Assembly (NCBI GenBank): GCA_041498815.1
Contig: JBGQJC010000009.1
Location: 1 to 63,124, forward strand
Source: DATDPM01 sp041498815
GTDB taxonomy: Bacteria; Pseudomonadota; Alphaproteobacteria; DATDPM01
DNA: 63,124 bases
Reading direction: 5' to 3'
Made by a program: the position numbers and the translations under genes. Below, in pieces: positions 50,471-59,923 of this stretch. Numbering within the stretch: the stretch's first letter is position 1; the number at the start of each line of letters is the position of its first letter. Below the pieces are notes generated by a model. That model was not told the origin of the DNA, did not search any database, and was given only the letters and a program-made list of their open reading frames with translations.

Positions 50471-51919
50471 ATGGTGACCGTGACTGCCTGCACAGCGACC
50501 TTTCGGCGCCTGGCCGCCGTGCTTCTGGTGCTGCCCGCGGTGGGCTGCGCCCCGCGCGATTACCGGCCGGAGCCGTTGGAGCCGGCGCGCATCGCGGCGG
50601 GCTTGGCCGAACGCCGCAGCAATGACGGGGGTCTGCGCGCCTTCATGGAACGCCACGGTGCATCCGTTTCAAAGTGGCCGTTGCCGCGGTGGGATATGAC
50701 CTCCCTCACGCCGATGGCGGTCTATTTCCATCCCGACATGGAAGTGGCGCGGGCCAATCTCGAGGTCCAGCGCGCGGCCGAGATCACCGCCGGCGCACGC
50801 CCCAACCCCAGGGGCGGCCCGCTCTTGGAGCATCACACCGGACCGGGCACCGTCGATTCGCCGTGGAGCATCGGGCTTGGCCTCGATATCCCGATCGAGA
50901 TCGGCGACAAGCGGGAGGCGCGAATTGCCCGCGCCCGGCAGTTGAGCGAAGAGGCGCGGCTGGCGATCGCCGAAACCGCCTGGCGCGTGCGCAGCCGGCT
51001 CAGCCAGCGCTTCGTCGAGGTTTACGGCGCCGAATCCGCCGCCGCCTTGTCGAAGCAGGAACTCGAGTTCCGGCAACAGGAGGTGACGCTGCTCGATCGT
51101 TTTCAGAAGGCGGGCGAGGCCAGCTCGTCCGAGGTCAGTTTGTCGCACCTCAAATTTCAGGAAGCGCGCCTGGCCGCGGACGCCGCCGACGGCGATATCC
51201 GCTCGGCTGAGGCCGGACTGGCCCAGGCGCTGGGTCTTCCCTTCGATCAGGTTTTGGCGCTTCCCATCGGCTTCGACCGGCTGAGCGGGGATACGCTCCC
51301 GTCCATGCCCGATGCGGGCTTACAGCAGGCGGCGCTTCAAAACCGGCTCGATCTGCAGGGCGGGCTTGCGCGCTACGCGGCGGCGGAGGCGTCGTTGCGC
51401 GAAGAGATCGCGAAGCAATATCCCGACCTCGATCTCTCGCCCGGGTTGCTATGGGATCAGGGCGATTGGGTGAAGAGCCTGGGCGCCATGATCCTGCTTC
51501 CCATCCTCAACCGCAACGAGGGTCCGATCGCCGAGGCCGAGGCCAAGCGCAAGCTCGAGGCGGCGCGTTTTAAATCGCTCGAGGCCGATGTGTTCGCGCA
51601 ATTGACGGAAAGCCGGGTGCGATTCGATGCCGCGGTCACCCGGTGGCAAACCGCGAAAAGCTTGATCGCGACCCAGACCGATCGCCTGGCCTCGATCAAG
51701 AAGTCGATCGAACACGGTGAATTGGATCGCCTGTCCCTGGTCGAGTCGGAGATCGAGCTGTTGGCGGCCAAACGCTCCGAACTCGACGCCCGGATCGCCG
51801 CCCATCGGGCCTGGAGCGCCCTCGAAGACGCGGTTCAAAAGCCGCTCGATCAATCCGCGTCGCCGCCGGACGGGACCGGCGCGGCACCGGCTGCCGCCGG
51901 CGAAGGCCGCCCCCCATGA
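50471..51919 (+). CDS. Outer-membrane efflux lipoprotein (TolC/CusC type)
   Basis: The outer-membrane channel of an RND system. A lipoprotein signal (MVTVTACTATFRRLAAVLLV, then LPAVGC lipobox) fixes the ATG at 50471, giving 482 residues. The paired OEP repeats show as ARANLEVQRAAEITAGARPN, LSQRFVEVYGAESAAALSKQ, then LQNRLDLQGGLARYAAAEAS. It overlaps the adaptor gene by ATGA. Two long alpha-helical hairpins and a C-terminal Ala/Pro tail complete the picture. Confidence 0.88.
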   Translation: MVTVTACTATFRRLAAVLLVLPAVGCAPRDYRPEPLEPARIAAGLAERRSNDGGLRAFMERHGASVSKWPLPRWDMTSLTPMAVYFHPDMEVARANLEVQRAAEITAGARPNPRGGPLLEHHTGPGTVDSPWSIGLGLDIPIEIGDKREARIARARQLSEEARLAIAETAWRVRSRLSQRFVEVYGAESAAALSKQELEFRQQEVTLLDRFQKAGEASSSEVSLSHLKFQEARLAADAADGDIRSAEAGLAQALGLPFDQVLALPIGFDRLSGDTLPSMPDAGLQQAALQNRLDLQGGLARYAAAEASLREEIAKQYPDLDLSPGLLWDQGDWVKSLGAMILLPILNRNEGPIAEAEAKRKLEAARFKSLEADVFAQLTESRVRFDAAVTRWQTAKSLIATQTDRLASIKKSIEHGELDRLSLVESEIELLAAKRSELDARIAAHRAWSALEDAVQKPLDQSASPPDGTGAAPAAAGEGRPP

Positions 51920-53088
51920 TGCGCCGGAAACCCGCCCTTCGCGCCGGAATGTGGATCGCGGCCCTCGCCGTCGCCGGAATCGCCGCCCTGGTTCTGCTTC
52001 GACCGGACCGCGACGAGCTCACCGGCAAGGACCGAGCACCCCAAACCGCCGATAGCGGCGGCAACGACGAGGAAAAGCAACCGGCCGGGGAGCCGGGCGC
52101 ACAGGCAGCACCCAGCCATGAGGATGCGCTTCGCCGCGGCGGCTCGCGCGACGACAACAGCACGTCGCGCGTCGAGGTGGTGAACGGGCGCACGACGTTG
52201 CGCATCGATCCCGAGACGCAAGAGCGCAGCGGGCTTCGCGTCGTGGCGATGAAGGCCATTGCTTTCGCGCCGGAAATCGACGCCCTCGGGCGGGTCGTGG
52301 ATCTGCAGCCCCTGCTGGCGCAGCGCGCGCGTTATGCCGCCGCAAGGTCCGACGCCGACGTGGTGCGCGCGTCGCTGACGGCGGCCAAGGCCGAATACGA
52401 CCGGCTTTCCGCCCTCAACAAAGAGCAAGGGGACATCGCGGCCAAGAGGCTGCAACAGGCGGACGCGGATTTCAAACGCAACCAAGCGGAGCTGCGCCGG
52501 TCCGAATCCGAAATGGCGTCGGTGCGCGACGAAACCCGCCAGCAATGGGGGCCGGTCTTGGCTTCCTGGGCGCTGGACGGTTCTTCGCCCGAATTCGAGC
52601 GGCTGCTGACCCATCAGGATGCGTTGCTGCTGGTAACACTTCCGCCCGGCCAAACGCTGCCGCCCGAAACCCAGCCCGTGCAGGTTGCGCGCAACGGCGA
52701 CCGCGCCGCAGCCGTGCCCGCAAGCTATGTATCTCCGGCGCCTGCGGCCGATGCCGTGATGCAGGGCGAAACGCATTTCTTCCGTACCGCGGCCGCGGGC
52801 CTGCGCACCGGGATGCGTCTCGACGTTTGGGCGGAGCAGTCGAAGGATGCGAAATCCGGCGTCGTCGTCCCGCAAGAGGCGGTGGTGTGGGCGCTGGGCC
52901 AGGCTTGGGCCTACGTCAAGATCGACGACGCCCATTTCGCGCGCCGCCCGGTCGCAACCGACATCGAGGCGCCGGGCGGCTGGTTCGTGACCGATTCGGT
53001 CAAGCCCGGAGAGGCCGTCGTCGTGGCCGGCGCTCAGATGCTGTATGCGGAGGAATTCCGCTGGCAGATTCGAGACCAAGACAACTAG
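51916..53088 (+). CDS. Periplasmic adaptor protein of RND pump
   Basis: A HlyD/CusB-like membrane-fusion protein of 390 residues that links the pump to the outer-membrane channel. N-terminal anchor (MWIAALAVAGIAALVLL), a low-complexity linker (to about 75), then the lipoyl/helical hairpin region (RYAAARSDADVVRASLTAAK, AKRLQQADADFKRNQAELRR) and beta-barrel (LLLVTLPPGQTLPPETQPVQ, VVPQEAVVWALGQAWAYVK). No histidine- or methionine-rich metal segment is seen. Overlaps the upstream gene by ATGA. Confidence 0.88.
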   Translation: MMRRKPALRAGMWIAALAVAGIAALVLLRPDRDELTGKDRAPQTADSGGNDEEKQPAGEPGAQAAPSHEDALRRGGSRDDNSTSRVEVVNGRTTLRIDPETQERSGLRVVAMKAIAFAPEIDALGRVVDLQPLLAQRARYAAARSDADVVRASLTAAKAEYDRLSALNKEQGDIAAKRLQQADADFKRNQAELRRSESEMASVRDETRQQWGPVLASWALDGSSPEFERLLTHQDALLLVTLPPGQTLPPETQPVQVARNGDRAAAVPASYVSPAPAADAVMQGETHFFRTAAAGLRTGMRLDVWAEQSKDAKSGVVVPQEAVVWALGQAWAYVKIDDAHFARRPVATDIEAPGGWFVTDSVKPGEAVVVAGAQMLYAEEFRWQIRDQDN

Positions 53089-53106
53089 CCGCCCCGCGAC
53101 CGCCGC

Positions 53107-56100
53107 ATGCTCGCATCCGTCGTCCGTTTTTCGATCCATTTCCGCGGCGTTGTCATCGGCATCGCCTGTTTGCTGCTGGCCTACGGCGGTTACCGCGTGT
53201 GGAACACGAGCCTCGACATATTCCCTGAGTTCGCGCCCAAGCTGGTCATCATCCAAACCGAATCGCCGGGGCTATCCGCGGGCGAGGTCGAGATTCTGGT
53301 GTCGCAACAAGTCGAGAACGCGTTGGGCGGCCTGGTCGGCCTCGAGACGGTGCGCTCGCAGTCCATCCAGGGACTTTCGGTGGTGACCCTGACCTTCGCC
53401 GACTCGACCGATCTCTATCGCGCCCGGCAACTGGTGGCCGAGCGGTTGGGCGGCGTCGAGTCGCATTTGCCCGCGGGGATGGGCCCTCCGAACATGGTGC
53501 CCCTCAGTACCTCTTCCGCCACCATCATGACGATCGGGCTCACGTCCAAGACCCATTCGCAGATGGAGCTTCGCACCCTGGTCGATTGGACGATCAAGCC
53601 GCGGCTCTTGAGCGTGCCGGGAGTGGCCGATCTCAACGTCTTCGGCGGCGACATCCGGCAGCTTCAGGTCCAGGTCCGGCCCGAGCGGCTGGAGCGCTTC
53701 GGCTTTTCGCTTCAGGACGTTGTCGCGGCGGCTGGTCAAGCCACCGACACCATCGGGACCGGTTATATCGAGACCGCAAACCAACGCATCGCGCTGCGCG
53801 CCGAGGGCCAGCCACACACGCCGGAGGAGCTTGCCAAGGTCGTGCTGGCGCACCGCGACGGAACCAGCGTCACGCTCGGCGACGTGGCGGACGTGGCGAT
53901 AGGTGCTGCGCCCGCCATCGGCGGCGCGAACGTCAACGGCGACCGCGGTGTCCTCATGATGGTAATCGGCCAGTATGGTGCGCGCACCATGGCGGTGACC
54001 CGGGACGTCGAAAAGGTCTTGGGCGAATTCAAGACCCTGCTCGCCGAACGCGGGATCGAGCTGCACCCGGACCTGTTCCGGCCGGCCAATTACATCGAGA
54101 CCTCGCTCAAGAACATTTCGACCCACCTCTTGATCGGCGGCGTGCTGGTGATCTCGGTGCTGTTCCTGTTCCTGTTCAATATCCGGAGCGCCTTCATATC
54201 CATGACGGCGATCCCGCTTTCGCTTATGTCCGCCGCTCTCGTATTGGTCGAGACGGGAAGAAGCATCAATATCATGGTGTTGGGCGGCCTCGCGATCGCC
54301 TTGGGCGAAGTGGTGGACGACGCCATCATCGACACCGAAAACATTTACCGCCGGCTACGCGAAAACCGGCGATTGCCCCAGCCGCGGCCGATGCGCGAGG
54401 TGGTGTTCGACGCCTCGATGGAGGTCCGCGGCTCGGTCGTCTACGCGAGCTTCATCGTCGCCTTGGTGTTCGTGCCGCTGTTGACGCTTTCCGGCGTCGC
54501 CGGCCGCATGTTCCAGCCGCTCGGCATCGCCTACATCCTGGCCATCATGGCTTCCCTCATCACCGCGCTCACGGTGACGCCGGCACTCTGCGCGTGGCTG
54601 CTGGCGACCGACCGTTTAACGACCAGCGAGCCGCCGCTCATCCGCCTGCTCAAGCCCGGTTACGGACGGGTGCTGCGGGTGATCGGCCGCAAACCAAGCC
54701 TTGCGATCGCGGGCGTGCTCGCACTTTGCGGCGTCGGCATCTCGATCCTTCCCTATTTGGGCGGCGGCTTCCTCCCCGACCTGCGCGAAGGGCATTACAT
54801 CATGCACACCTCGGGCGTTCCCGGAACTTCGGTCGCCGAATCCTTGCGCAGCGGCGGCGAGATCGCGCGCCAGGTTCTGAAGATTCCCGGGGTGCGCTCG
54901 GTGTCGCAATGGGCCGGGCGGGCGGAACGCGGCGCCGATACCTACGGCCCGCATTATTCCGAATACGAGGTGGACCTCGTTCCCTTGAGCGGCCCCGAGC
55001 AACAGCGCGTGCTCGGTTCGATTCGCGCCGTGCTGTCGCGGATTCCGGGCCTGGCGACCGAGGTCAACACCTTCCTGACCGAACGCGTGGACGAAACGAT
55101 TTCGGGCTACACCGCGCCCATCGTCGTCAACATCTACGGCAACGACCTCGACCTCCTCGACCGCAAGGCCCTCGAGCTCGCGGCGGTCATGCGATCGGTT
55201 CCGGGCGCAACCGATGTCCAGCTTCGCGCCCCGCCGGCAACGCCGCAGCTGGACGTGCGGGTTCGGCTGGACGACCTGGCGCGGCGCGGCATGTCGCCGC
55301 ATCAAGTCTTCGAAGCCCTTGAGATCGCGTATGACGGAGCCTCGGTCGGTCAGGCTTTCGACGGCAACCGCGTCTTGCCGGTGTCGGTCGTGTTGGCGCC
55401 CGATTTGCGCACCAATCCGGAAACGGTAGCCAAACTCCCGCTGGCCACGGCGGAGGGCTTGATCGTGCCCCTGGCCGAGGTCGCAGACGTGCACCAGGGC
55501 ACCGGGCGCTATATCGTGCTTCATGAGGGCGGGCAGCGCCTTCAAACGCTCACCAGCAACGTGACGGGACGCGATTTGAACTCCTTTTTCAAGGAGCTCA
55601 AGCAACGCATCCACAACGACGTCCAGTTCCCGGCGGACGTCTATCTCGAATTTACGGGTGCTGCGGTGGCGCAGGCGAAATCGCAGGAGGATTTGATCGT
55701 TCATTCCCTGATCGCCGGAGCCGCGATCATGGCGCTTCTCTACGTCGCGCTGCGTCGGGTGCGCAACATGTTGCTGGTGCTGGTCAACCTGCCGTTCTCG
55801 CTGGTCGGCGGCGTGCTGGCCGCACTTTACACCGGCGGCTGGCTGTCGGTCGGCTCGCTGGTCGGTTTCGTGACGCTGTTCGGCATAACGCTCAGAAATT
55901 CCATCATGCTGGTTTCCCACTTCCAGCACCTGGTGGACAAGGAAGGGCTCACCTGGAATCTCGAGACCGCCATTCGCGGCGCCCAGGAACGGCTGCCGTC
56001 GATCCTGATCACGGCCCTCGTCACCGCGCTCGCCATGCTGCCGATCGCGGTCGACAGCGACAATCCCGGGCGCGAGATCATGGGCCCCATGGCCGCCATC

Positions 56101-56196
56101 ATCATCGGCGGCCTGGTTTCTTCGACCGTGCTCAATCTTTTGATCCTGCCATCGATCATGGTCCGGTTCGGCCTGTTCAAGAAATTGGAAGCATGA
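53107..56196 (+). CDS. RND efflux permease, CusA/CzcA-like (HME family)
   Basis: A 1029-residue proton-driven pump with the two-fold arrangement of six membrane helices and large periplasmic loops. The sequence resembles the heavy-metal (HME) branch: SLDIFPEFAPKLVIIQTESP near the start and the relay GEVVDDAIIDTENIYRRLR in helix 4, with two Asp and a Glu. ALTVTPALCAWLLA and FGITLRNSIMLVSHFQHLV are also typical. The metal (or other substrate) is not fixed by the sequence. It is followed by a GST gene in ATGA overlap. Confidence 0.9.
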   Translation: MLASVVRFSIHFRGVVIGIACLLLAYGGYRVWNTSLDIFPEFAPKLVIIQTESPGLSAGEVEILVSQQVENALGGLVGLETVRSQSIQGLSVVTLTFADSTDLYRARQLVAERLGGVESHLPAGMGPPNMVPLSTSSATIMTIGLTSKTHSQMELRTLVDWTIKPRLLSVPGVADLNVFGGDIRQLQVQVRPERLERFGFSLQDVVAAAGQATDTIGTGYIETANQRIALRAEGQPHTPEELAKVVLAHRDGTSVTLGDVADVAIGAAPAIGGANVNGDRGVLMMVIGQYGARTMAVTRDVEKVLGEFKTLLAERGIELHPDLFRPANYIETSLKNISTHLLIGGVLVISVLFLFLFNIRSAFISMTAIPLSLMSAALVLVETGRSINIMVLGGLAIALGEVVDDAIIDTENIYRRLRENRRLPQPRPMREVVFDASMEVRGSVVYASFIVALVFVPLLTLSGVAGRMFQPLGIAYILAIMASLITALTVTPALCAWLLATDRLTTSEPPLIRLLKPGYGRVLRVIGRKPSLAIAGVLALCGVGISILPYLGGGFLPDLREGHYIMHTSGVPGTSVAESLRSGGEIARQVLKIPGVRSVSQWAGRAERGADTYGPHYSEYEVDLVPLSGPEQQRVLGSIRAVLSRIPGLATEVNTFLTERVDETISGYTAPIVVNIYGNDLDLLDRKALELAAVMRSVPGATDVQLRAPPATPQLDVRVRLDDLARRGMSPHQVFEALEIAYDGASVGQAFDGNRVLPVSVVLAPDLRTNPETVAKLPLATAEGLIVPLAEVADVHQGTGRYIVLHEGGQRLQTLTSNVTGRDLNSFFKELKQRIHNDVQFPADVYLEFTGAAVAQAKSQEDLIVHSLIAGAAIMALLYVALRRVRNMLLVLVNLPFSLVGGVLAALYTGGWLSVGSLVGFVTLFGITLRNSIMLVSHFQHLVDKEGLTWNLETAIRGAQERLPSILITALVTALAMLPIAVDSDNPGREIMGPMAAIIIGGLVSSTVLNLLILPSIMVRFGLFKKLEA

Positions 56197-56801
56197 TGAT
56201 CGAGCTCTATACCGCCAACACGCCCAACGGCATCAAGGCCTCGATCATGCTGGAGGAGGTCGAGTTGCCCTACCAGGTCACCAAGATCGATCTTCGAGGC
56301 GGCGAGCAGAGAAGCCCTTCGTTTCTGAAGCTCAACCCCAACGGCAAGATTCCGGTGATCGTGGACCGCGACATTGGCCTGCGCGTGTTCGAATCGGGCG
56401 CGATCTTGATCTATCTCGCCGAAAAATCGGGCCGGCTGATGCCTTCGGATGCGCCAACCCGCACCGCCATCTTGGAATGGCTGTTCTTTCAGGTCGGCAA
56501 CATCGGGCCGATGCTGGGACAGCTTTGGCATTTCGTCGAACTCGACCACCAGATTCATTATGCCTTGGAGCGCTACCGCAAGGAGACGCTGCGCCTTTAC
56601 GGCGTGGTCGACGGACGGCTCGGCGAGGCGCGGTATTTGGCGGGCGATTCTTATACCATTGCCGATATCGCGAACTGGCCGTGGCTGCGCGTCCACCAGG
56701 CGCTGGGCATCGATATCGAAGGCTTCCCCAAGGTGAAGCGGTGGCTGATTGATGTCGCCGGGCGCCCGGCGGTCAAAAAGGGAATCACCATTCCCGGCTG
56801 A
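56193..56801 (+). CDS. Glutathione S-transferase family protein
   Basis: A 202-residue GST of the Ure2p/YghU-like group. The N-terminal thioredoxin fold reads YTANTPNGIKASIMLEEVEL, with LNPNGKIPVIVDRDIGLRVF and the ESGAILIYLAEKSG glutathione loop; the helical C-terminal domain holds YTIADIANWPWLRVHQALGI. It overlaps the RND permease by ATGA, so it is made with the pump. It may conjugate or reduce what the pump exports; inference. Confidence 0.9.
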   Translation: MMIELYTANTPNGIKASIMLEEVELPYQVTKIDLRGGEQRSPSFLKLNPNGKIPVIVDRDIGLRVFESGAILIYLAEKSGRLMPSDAPTRTAILEWLFFQVGNIGPMLGQLWHFVELDHQIHYALERYRKETLRLYGVVDGRLGEARYLAGDSYTIADIANWPWLRVHQALGIDIEGFPKVKRWLIDVAGRPAVKKGITIPG

Positions 56802-57154
56802 CGGGCACCTCGACTATCGCGATTTCCTTAATCCCGCATTCATCAGATGATCGACAGGCTCGACCAGGGCGAATGGCGCGATGTTGAGCCAAGCTGCACC
56901 GCTGCACGCGTTAACCCACGGGAGAACTGCGTCTGACAACCTGCTGAACGGATTGAAATGCCGGATTCCGACGGCGCAATCCTGGATCGGAGGCCGGTAC
57001 GGGGCTAGAAACGATGTTCTCACGCTTTCCCGCTGTTTGGAACGAGACTACTCTGGCATTTAGGGGCTGGACCGACCGGCTATCTGGGAAATGTCGTTTA
57101 AATGGGAAATGTCCGTCAAGAAGAGCAAATGGCTCGCGCAGCGGAGCTCGTTAG
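56802..57154. other. Intergenic region after GST gene
   Basis: No gene, RNA or clear regulatory element can be seen in these 353 bases. A 60-codon frame at 56881-57063 has no ribosome site and no recognisable composition. Confidence 0.5.
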
Positions 57155-58528
57155 GTGATGCGGATCATTGCGATCACCGGACTTTCGGCAATCGCAATCG
57201 CCGCGTTTCTTTCCCAGGCCCGCGCGATGGAACCGCCTGAGCCGCGTATTTCATCTCCCTCTCCCGGCGTCGTCAACATTGCTCTCGAATTGGCGGCTCG
57301 GATGGGTGGGGTCGCGATTCAAAATGATGGAACAATAGTCGTTGCGGCGACCACGATTTCGGGAGGATCGCACCGGGGTATCCTGATTAGGCTGACCCCT
57401 AATGGCGTCCTGGCCGATCACGGTATCTTGCAGATAGGCGACGTTATCATGAACGTGGGTGACGTGACGGTCACATCCGAAGGAGAGATCGTTGTAGTCG
57501 GTGACGCCTATCGGCCTGAAAGCGCAGGGAACCAACAAGTTCGTGCTGATTTCCTGGTCGCACGTTTCTTGCCTGATGGCAGGCCTGACACGAGTTTTGG
57601 GCGCGGCGGCTGGACTTTGACCGACGTAGGACAACGCGACGATCACGACATTGCAAAAAGCGTTGTGGTGCAACCTGACGGCAGAATTCTTGTGACCGGC
57701 CAAAGCAATGTTCCTTACTGGCTCATCATGAGAGCGTATTCGTTCGCGACTGTCCGCTACAACGTCGATGGCAGCCTTGATAATAGCTTTGGTGATGGCG
57801 GGCGGGTCATCACACGAATGGGCGTGTCTCGGGAGGACGATGGGTGTGCAGTGCTGATTCTGCCAGGCGGAAAGATTGTTGTAGCGGGAGCGGCGGATTC
57901 CTCTTCGGGAAGACCTGATTTTGCCCTGGCCCGCTATCTGCCGAATGGCCAACTCGACAGATCGTTTGGCCGAAGTGGCAAGAGCGGACCATTTGGACTT
58001 GGTTTGGCGAGCTATGCCTATAGTGCGGCTTTGGACGCGCACCAGCGCGTCGTAGTTGGCGGCTTTGTAACGCTGTCGGAGGACCACCTTGTGTCACAAG
58101 CGCCCGTGCTCGTGCGTTACAACATTGATGGTAGCCTCGATCAATCTTTCGGAAACGGCGGCGTTGTCGTGCTGCAAGCGGGCGGGTATTTGGGAGAGAT
58201 TGAGGCGGTTGCTGTGCAACCGGACGCCAAGATCATCGGGCTCGGCCTCCTTCGCGGAGGGAAATGCACCGGAACCGACGGCTCATGCATTGCCGCGATA
58301 AGGCTCAATGATAATGGAAGCTTAGACAAAACGTTTGCCGATGACGGTGTGTATATCCTGCCATTCCGCCCTGCCAGAAGGCCATTCCGCCTGGGCGTTG
58401 GTAATTTAGCAATACAACGAGACGGAAAGCTTGTGCTGGCGGGCCAGCGAGATCAATCAATCATGTTCGTCAGGTTAAATTCAGACGGTACGCCCGACGC
58501 GATGTTTGGCGCGGCGGGAACACGGTAA
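57155..58528 (+). CDS. Secreted delta-60 repeat protein
   Basis: A 457-residue exported protein (signal peptide IIAITGLSAIAIAAFLSQAR) made of seven delta-60 repeats, each with the pattern AVxxxxDGKIVVAG followed by a strand and RYNxDGSLDxSFGxGG, e.g. SVVVQPDGRILVTGQ, AVLILPGGKIVVAGA, NLAIQRDGKLVLAGQ. Seven copies suggest a beta-propeller. Role unknown; such proteins are seen at the surface of many bacteria. The frame begins GTGATG, so the start may be either codon. GC content is a little lower than in neighbouring genes. Confidence 0.85.
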   Translation: MMRIIAITGLSAIAIAAFLSQARAMEPPEPRISSPSPGVVNIALELAARMGGVAIQNDGTIVVAATTISGGSHRGILIRLTPNGVLADHGILQIGDVIMNVGDVTVTSEGEIVVVGDAYRPESAGNQQVRADFLVARFLPDGRPDTSFGRGGWTLTDVGQRDDHDIAKSVVVQPDGRILVTGQSNVPYWLIMRAYSFATVRYNVDGSLDNSFGDGGRVITRMGVSREDDGCAVLILPGGKIVVAGAADSSSGRPDFALARYLPNGQLDRSFGRSGKSGPFGLGLASYAYSAALDAHQRVVVGGFVTLSEDHLVSQAPVLVRYNIDGSLDQSFGNGGVVVLQAGGYLGEIEAVAVQPDAKIIGLGLLRGGKCTGTDGSCIAAIRLNDNGSLDKTFADDGVYILPFRPARRPFRLGVGNLAIQRDGKLVLAGQRDQSIMFVRLNSDGTPDAMFGAAGTR

Positions 58529-58760
58529 GAGAAGAAGCCGAATTCTGGCTTAGCTTGGTATAAGAAACTCACGCCACGACCCGAGCACGGCGGCGCAGGT
58601 CACTTAACAGCGCCCCAGTGTGTGTCCGCTTCTTTTCAAGATCAACTGTGGCCAGGATTGCGAAGAGGGCGCGAGTGGCAAGTTCCTTACCAAACACTCG
58701 GCGGCTTCGGGCAAGACTAACTCAATTGTATGGTCAGCGGACTTGCTCATTCATTTACGA

Positions 58761-59165
58761 TTAATGGAGGTCAGCGGCCTCCTTCGAGTTCCACCGAACC
58801 AGCGCAGACGTGATCGCGTACACGACCGATCCCACAAATGGGAGGCCCTGAAAAATCACGTAGAGGCATTCCGATGGGCCACAGTTAGGGCCAAAGATAT
58901 TATTCAACGCATCAAAAAATTCGTGGTACTTAAAATATGGCGCAATTAGTAACGCCCATGGCACCCACACCCATCTCGCTCCATCGCTTGATATTCTGCG
59001 ACACGCTGTGGAGGCGGCGATAGCGTTTGTGATCGCTATGGGCAATCCGGGAAAAAGTAACAGATTGGTTGACGCATCCATCTGGAAGAGCGCGCCGATG
59101 CCAAAGGCGGCAATCCATCCCACCACGTAAGCGGCGACACAGATGACGAAGTGCAACAAGAACAT
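58761..59165 (-). CDS. Hypothetical membrane protein
   Basis: A 134-residue protein with about four membrane segments: LLHFVICVAAYVVGWIAAFG, NLLLFPGLPIAITNAIAAS, WVWVPWALLIAPYFKYHEF and LPFVGSVVYAITSALVR. No family recognised. The start is an ATG at 59165, preceded by weak GGGATAGA. It is one of two small membrane-protein genes on the minus strand here. The 232 bases between it and the delta-60 gene show no feature. Confidence 0.5.
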   Translation of the reverse strand: MFLLHFVICVAAYVVGWIAAFGIGALFQMDASTNLLLFPGLPIAITNAIAASTACRRISSDGARWVWVPWALLIAPYFKYHEFFDALNNIFGPNCGPSECLYVIFQGLPFVGSVVYAITSALVRWNSKEAADLH

Positions 59166-59181
59166 CTATCCCTGCCCGTTC

Positions 59182-59460
59182 TCAGAGGAGCCAGCGAGCA
59201 ATGAGTCCGACGGCCATCGCCAGACCGATTGCAACTATCGCTTTCGCCACGGCGCTTGGGGTGCCCTCGGCCATGATGGCACCAGGCAACGCTCCCCCGA
59301 ATGCGACCGCCGCCAACATCAGGACATGGGTGAGCATCTGCTTTCGCGCCAGCGACGGTTGCGGGTCGTTGACCACGAGCGCGACAAACAACAGGAGTAG
59401 GCCCGCGCCGGTCGCGACGAGGACATACCGTTCGATCTGGTTCGCTCGCTTACGATCCAT
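59182..59460 (-). CDS. Hypothetical small membrane protein
   Basis: A 92-residue protein with two or three membrane segments (VLVATGAGLLLLFVALVVND, HVLMLAAVAFGGALPGAIMA, VAKAIVAIGLAMAVGLIARW). It lies 16 bases upstream of the previous gene on the same strand and could be co-transcribed. No family recognised; the start ATG at 59460 is not supported by a strong ribosome site. Confidence 0.5.
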   Translation of the reverse strand: MDRKRANQIERYVLVATGAGLLLLFVALVVNDPQPSLARKQMLTHVLMLAAVAFGGALPGAIMAEGTPSAVAKAIVAIGLAMAVGLIARWLL

Positions 59461-59923
59461 AGCTGTCAGCCGCCCCGTTCGCGTCGCACCGAACCACCAC
59501 AGCGGTGATCGCGTATGTCACGACCAACCCGGGCATACTCAACATGGCATCCTCAGGCAGGTGGGGCAATCATGGTTAAGCGCATCCTGGTCGATGGGAT
59601 CAGGAGTTCCTGATTACTTGATCAGATCAGCAATGTCACCGGGAAGGTTATTGTGGCGGCGGTTTCTGGCCGCTGCCGATGTATATATTTTCTGCACTTG
59701 CTCACGGCCGGTTTTGGCACATCCCCGAGGTGCTGCGTGCCGCGGGCACCGGCCGCTGAGGCGCTCGCGGCTGCATTAAACTCCATAAATAGTATAGACG
59801 ATGTGCCGAGGGGCCGAAGCCGCAGCCCGTCAAAGGATTTCTGTCGTTCTCGGCGGGCTAGGCATCCGGAGTAGACGCACACCCAACCTCAAGCTTGCGA
59901 TGATCTTCTTCTGGGGTGACGAC
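59461..59923. other. Intergenic region between small membrane genes and hyfI
   Basis: I see no gene, transfer RNA, repeat or mobile-element end in these 463 bases. The short frames on both strands have no supporting signals. As the 3' side of the hyf operon it should hold its terminator, but none is clear. Confidence 0.45.

Noticed and set aside
56881..57063. 60-codon frame on the plus strand
   Set aside because: No ribosome site, no conserved features, isolated in a gap.
59461..59923. Mobile-element remains or transfer RNA in the gap before hyfI
   Set aside because: No terminal repeats, transposase fragments or cloverleaf could be recognised.
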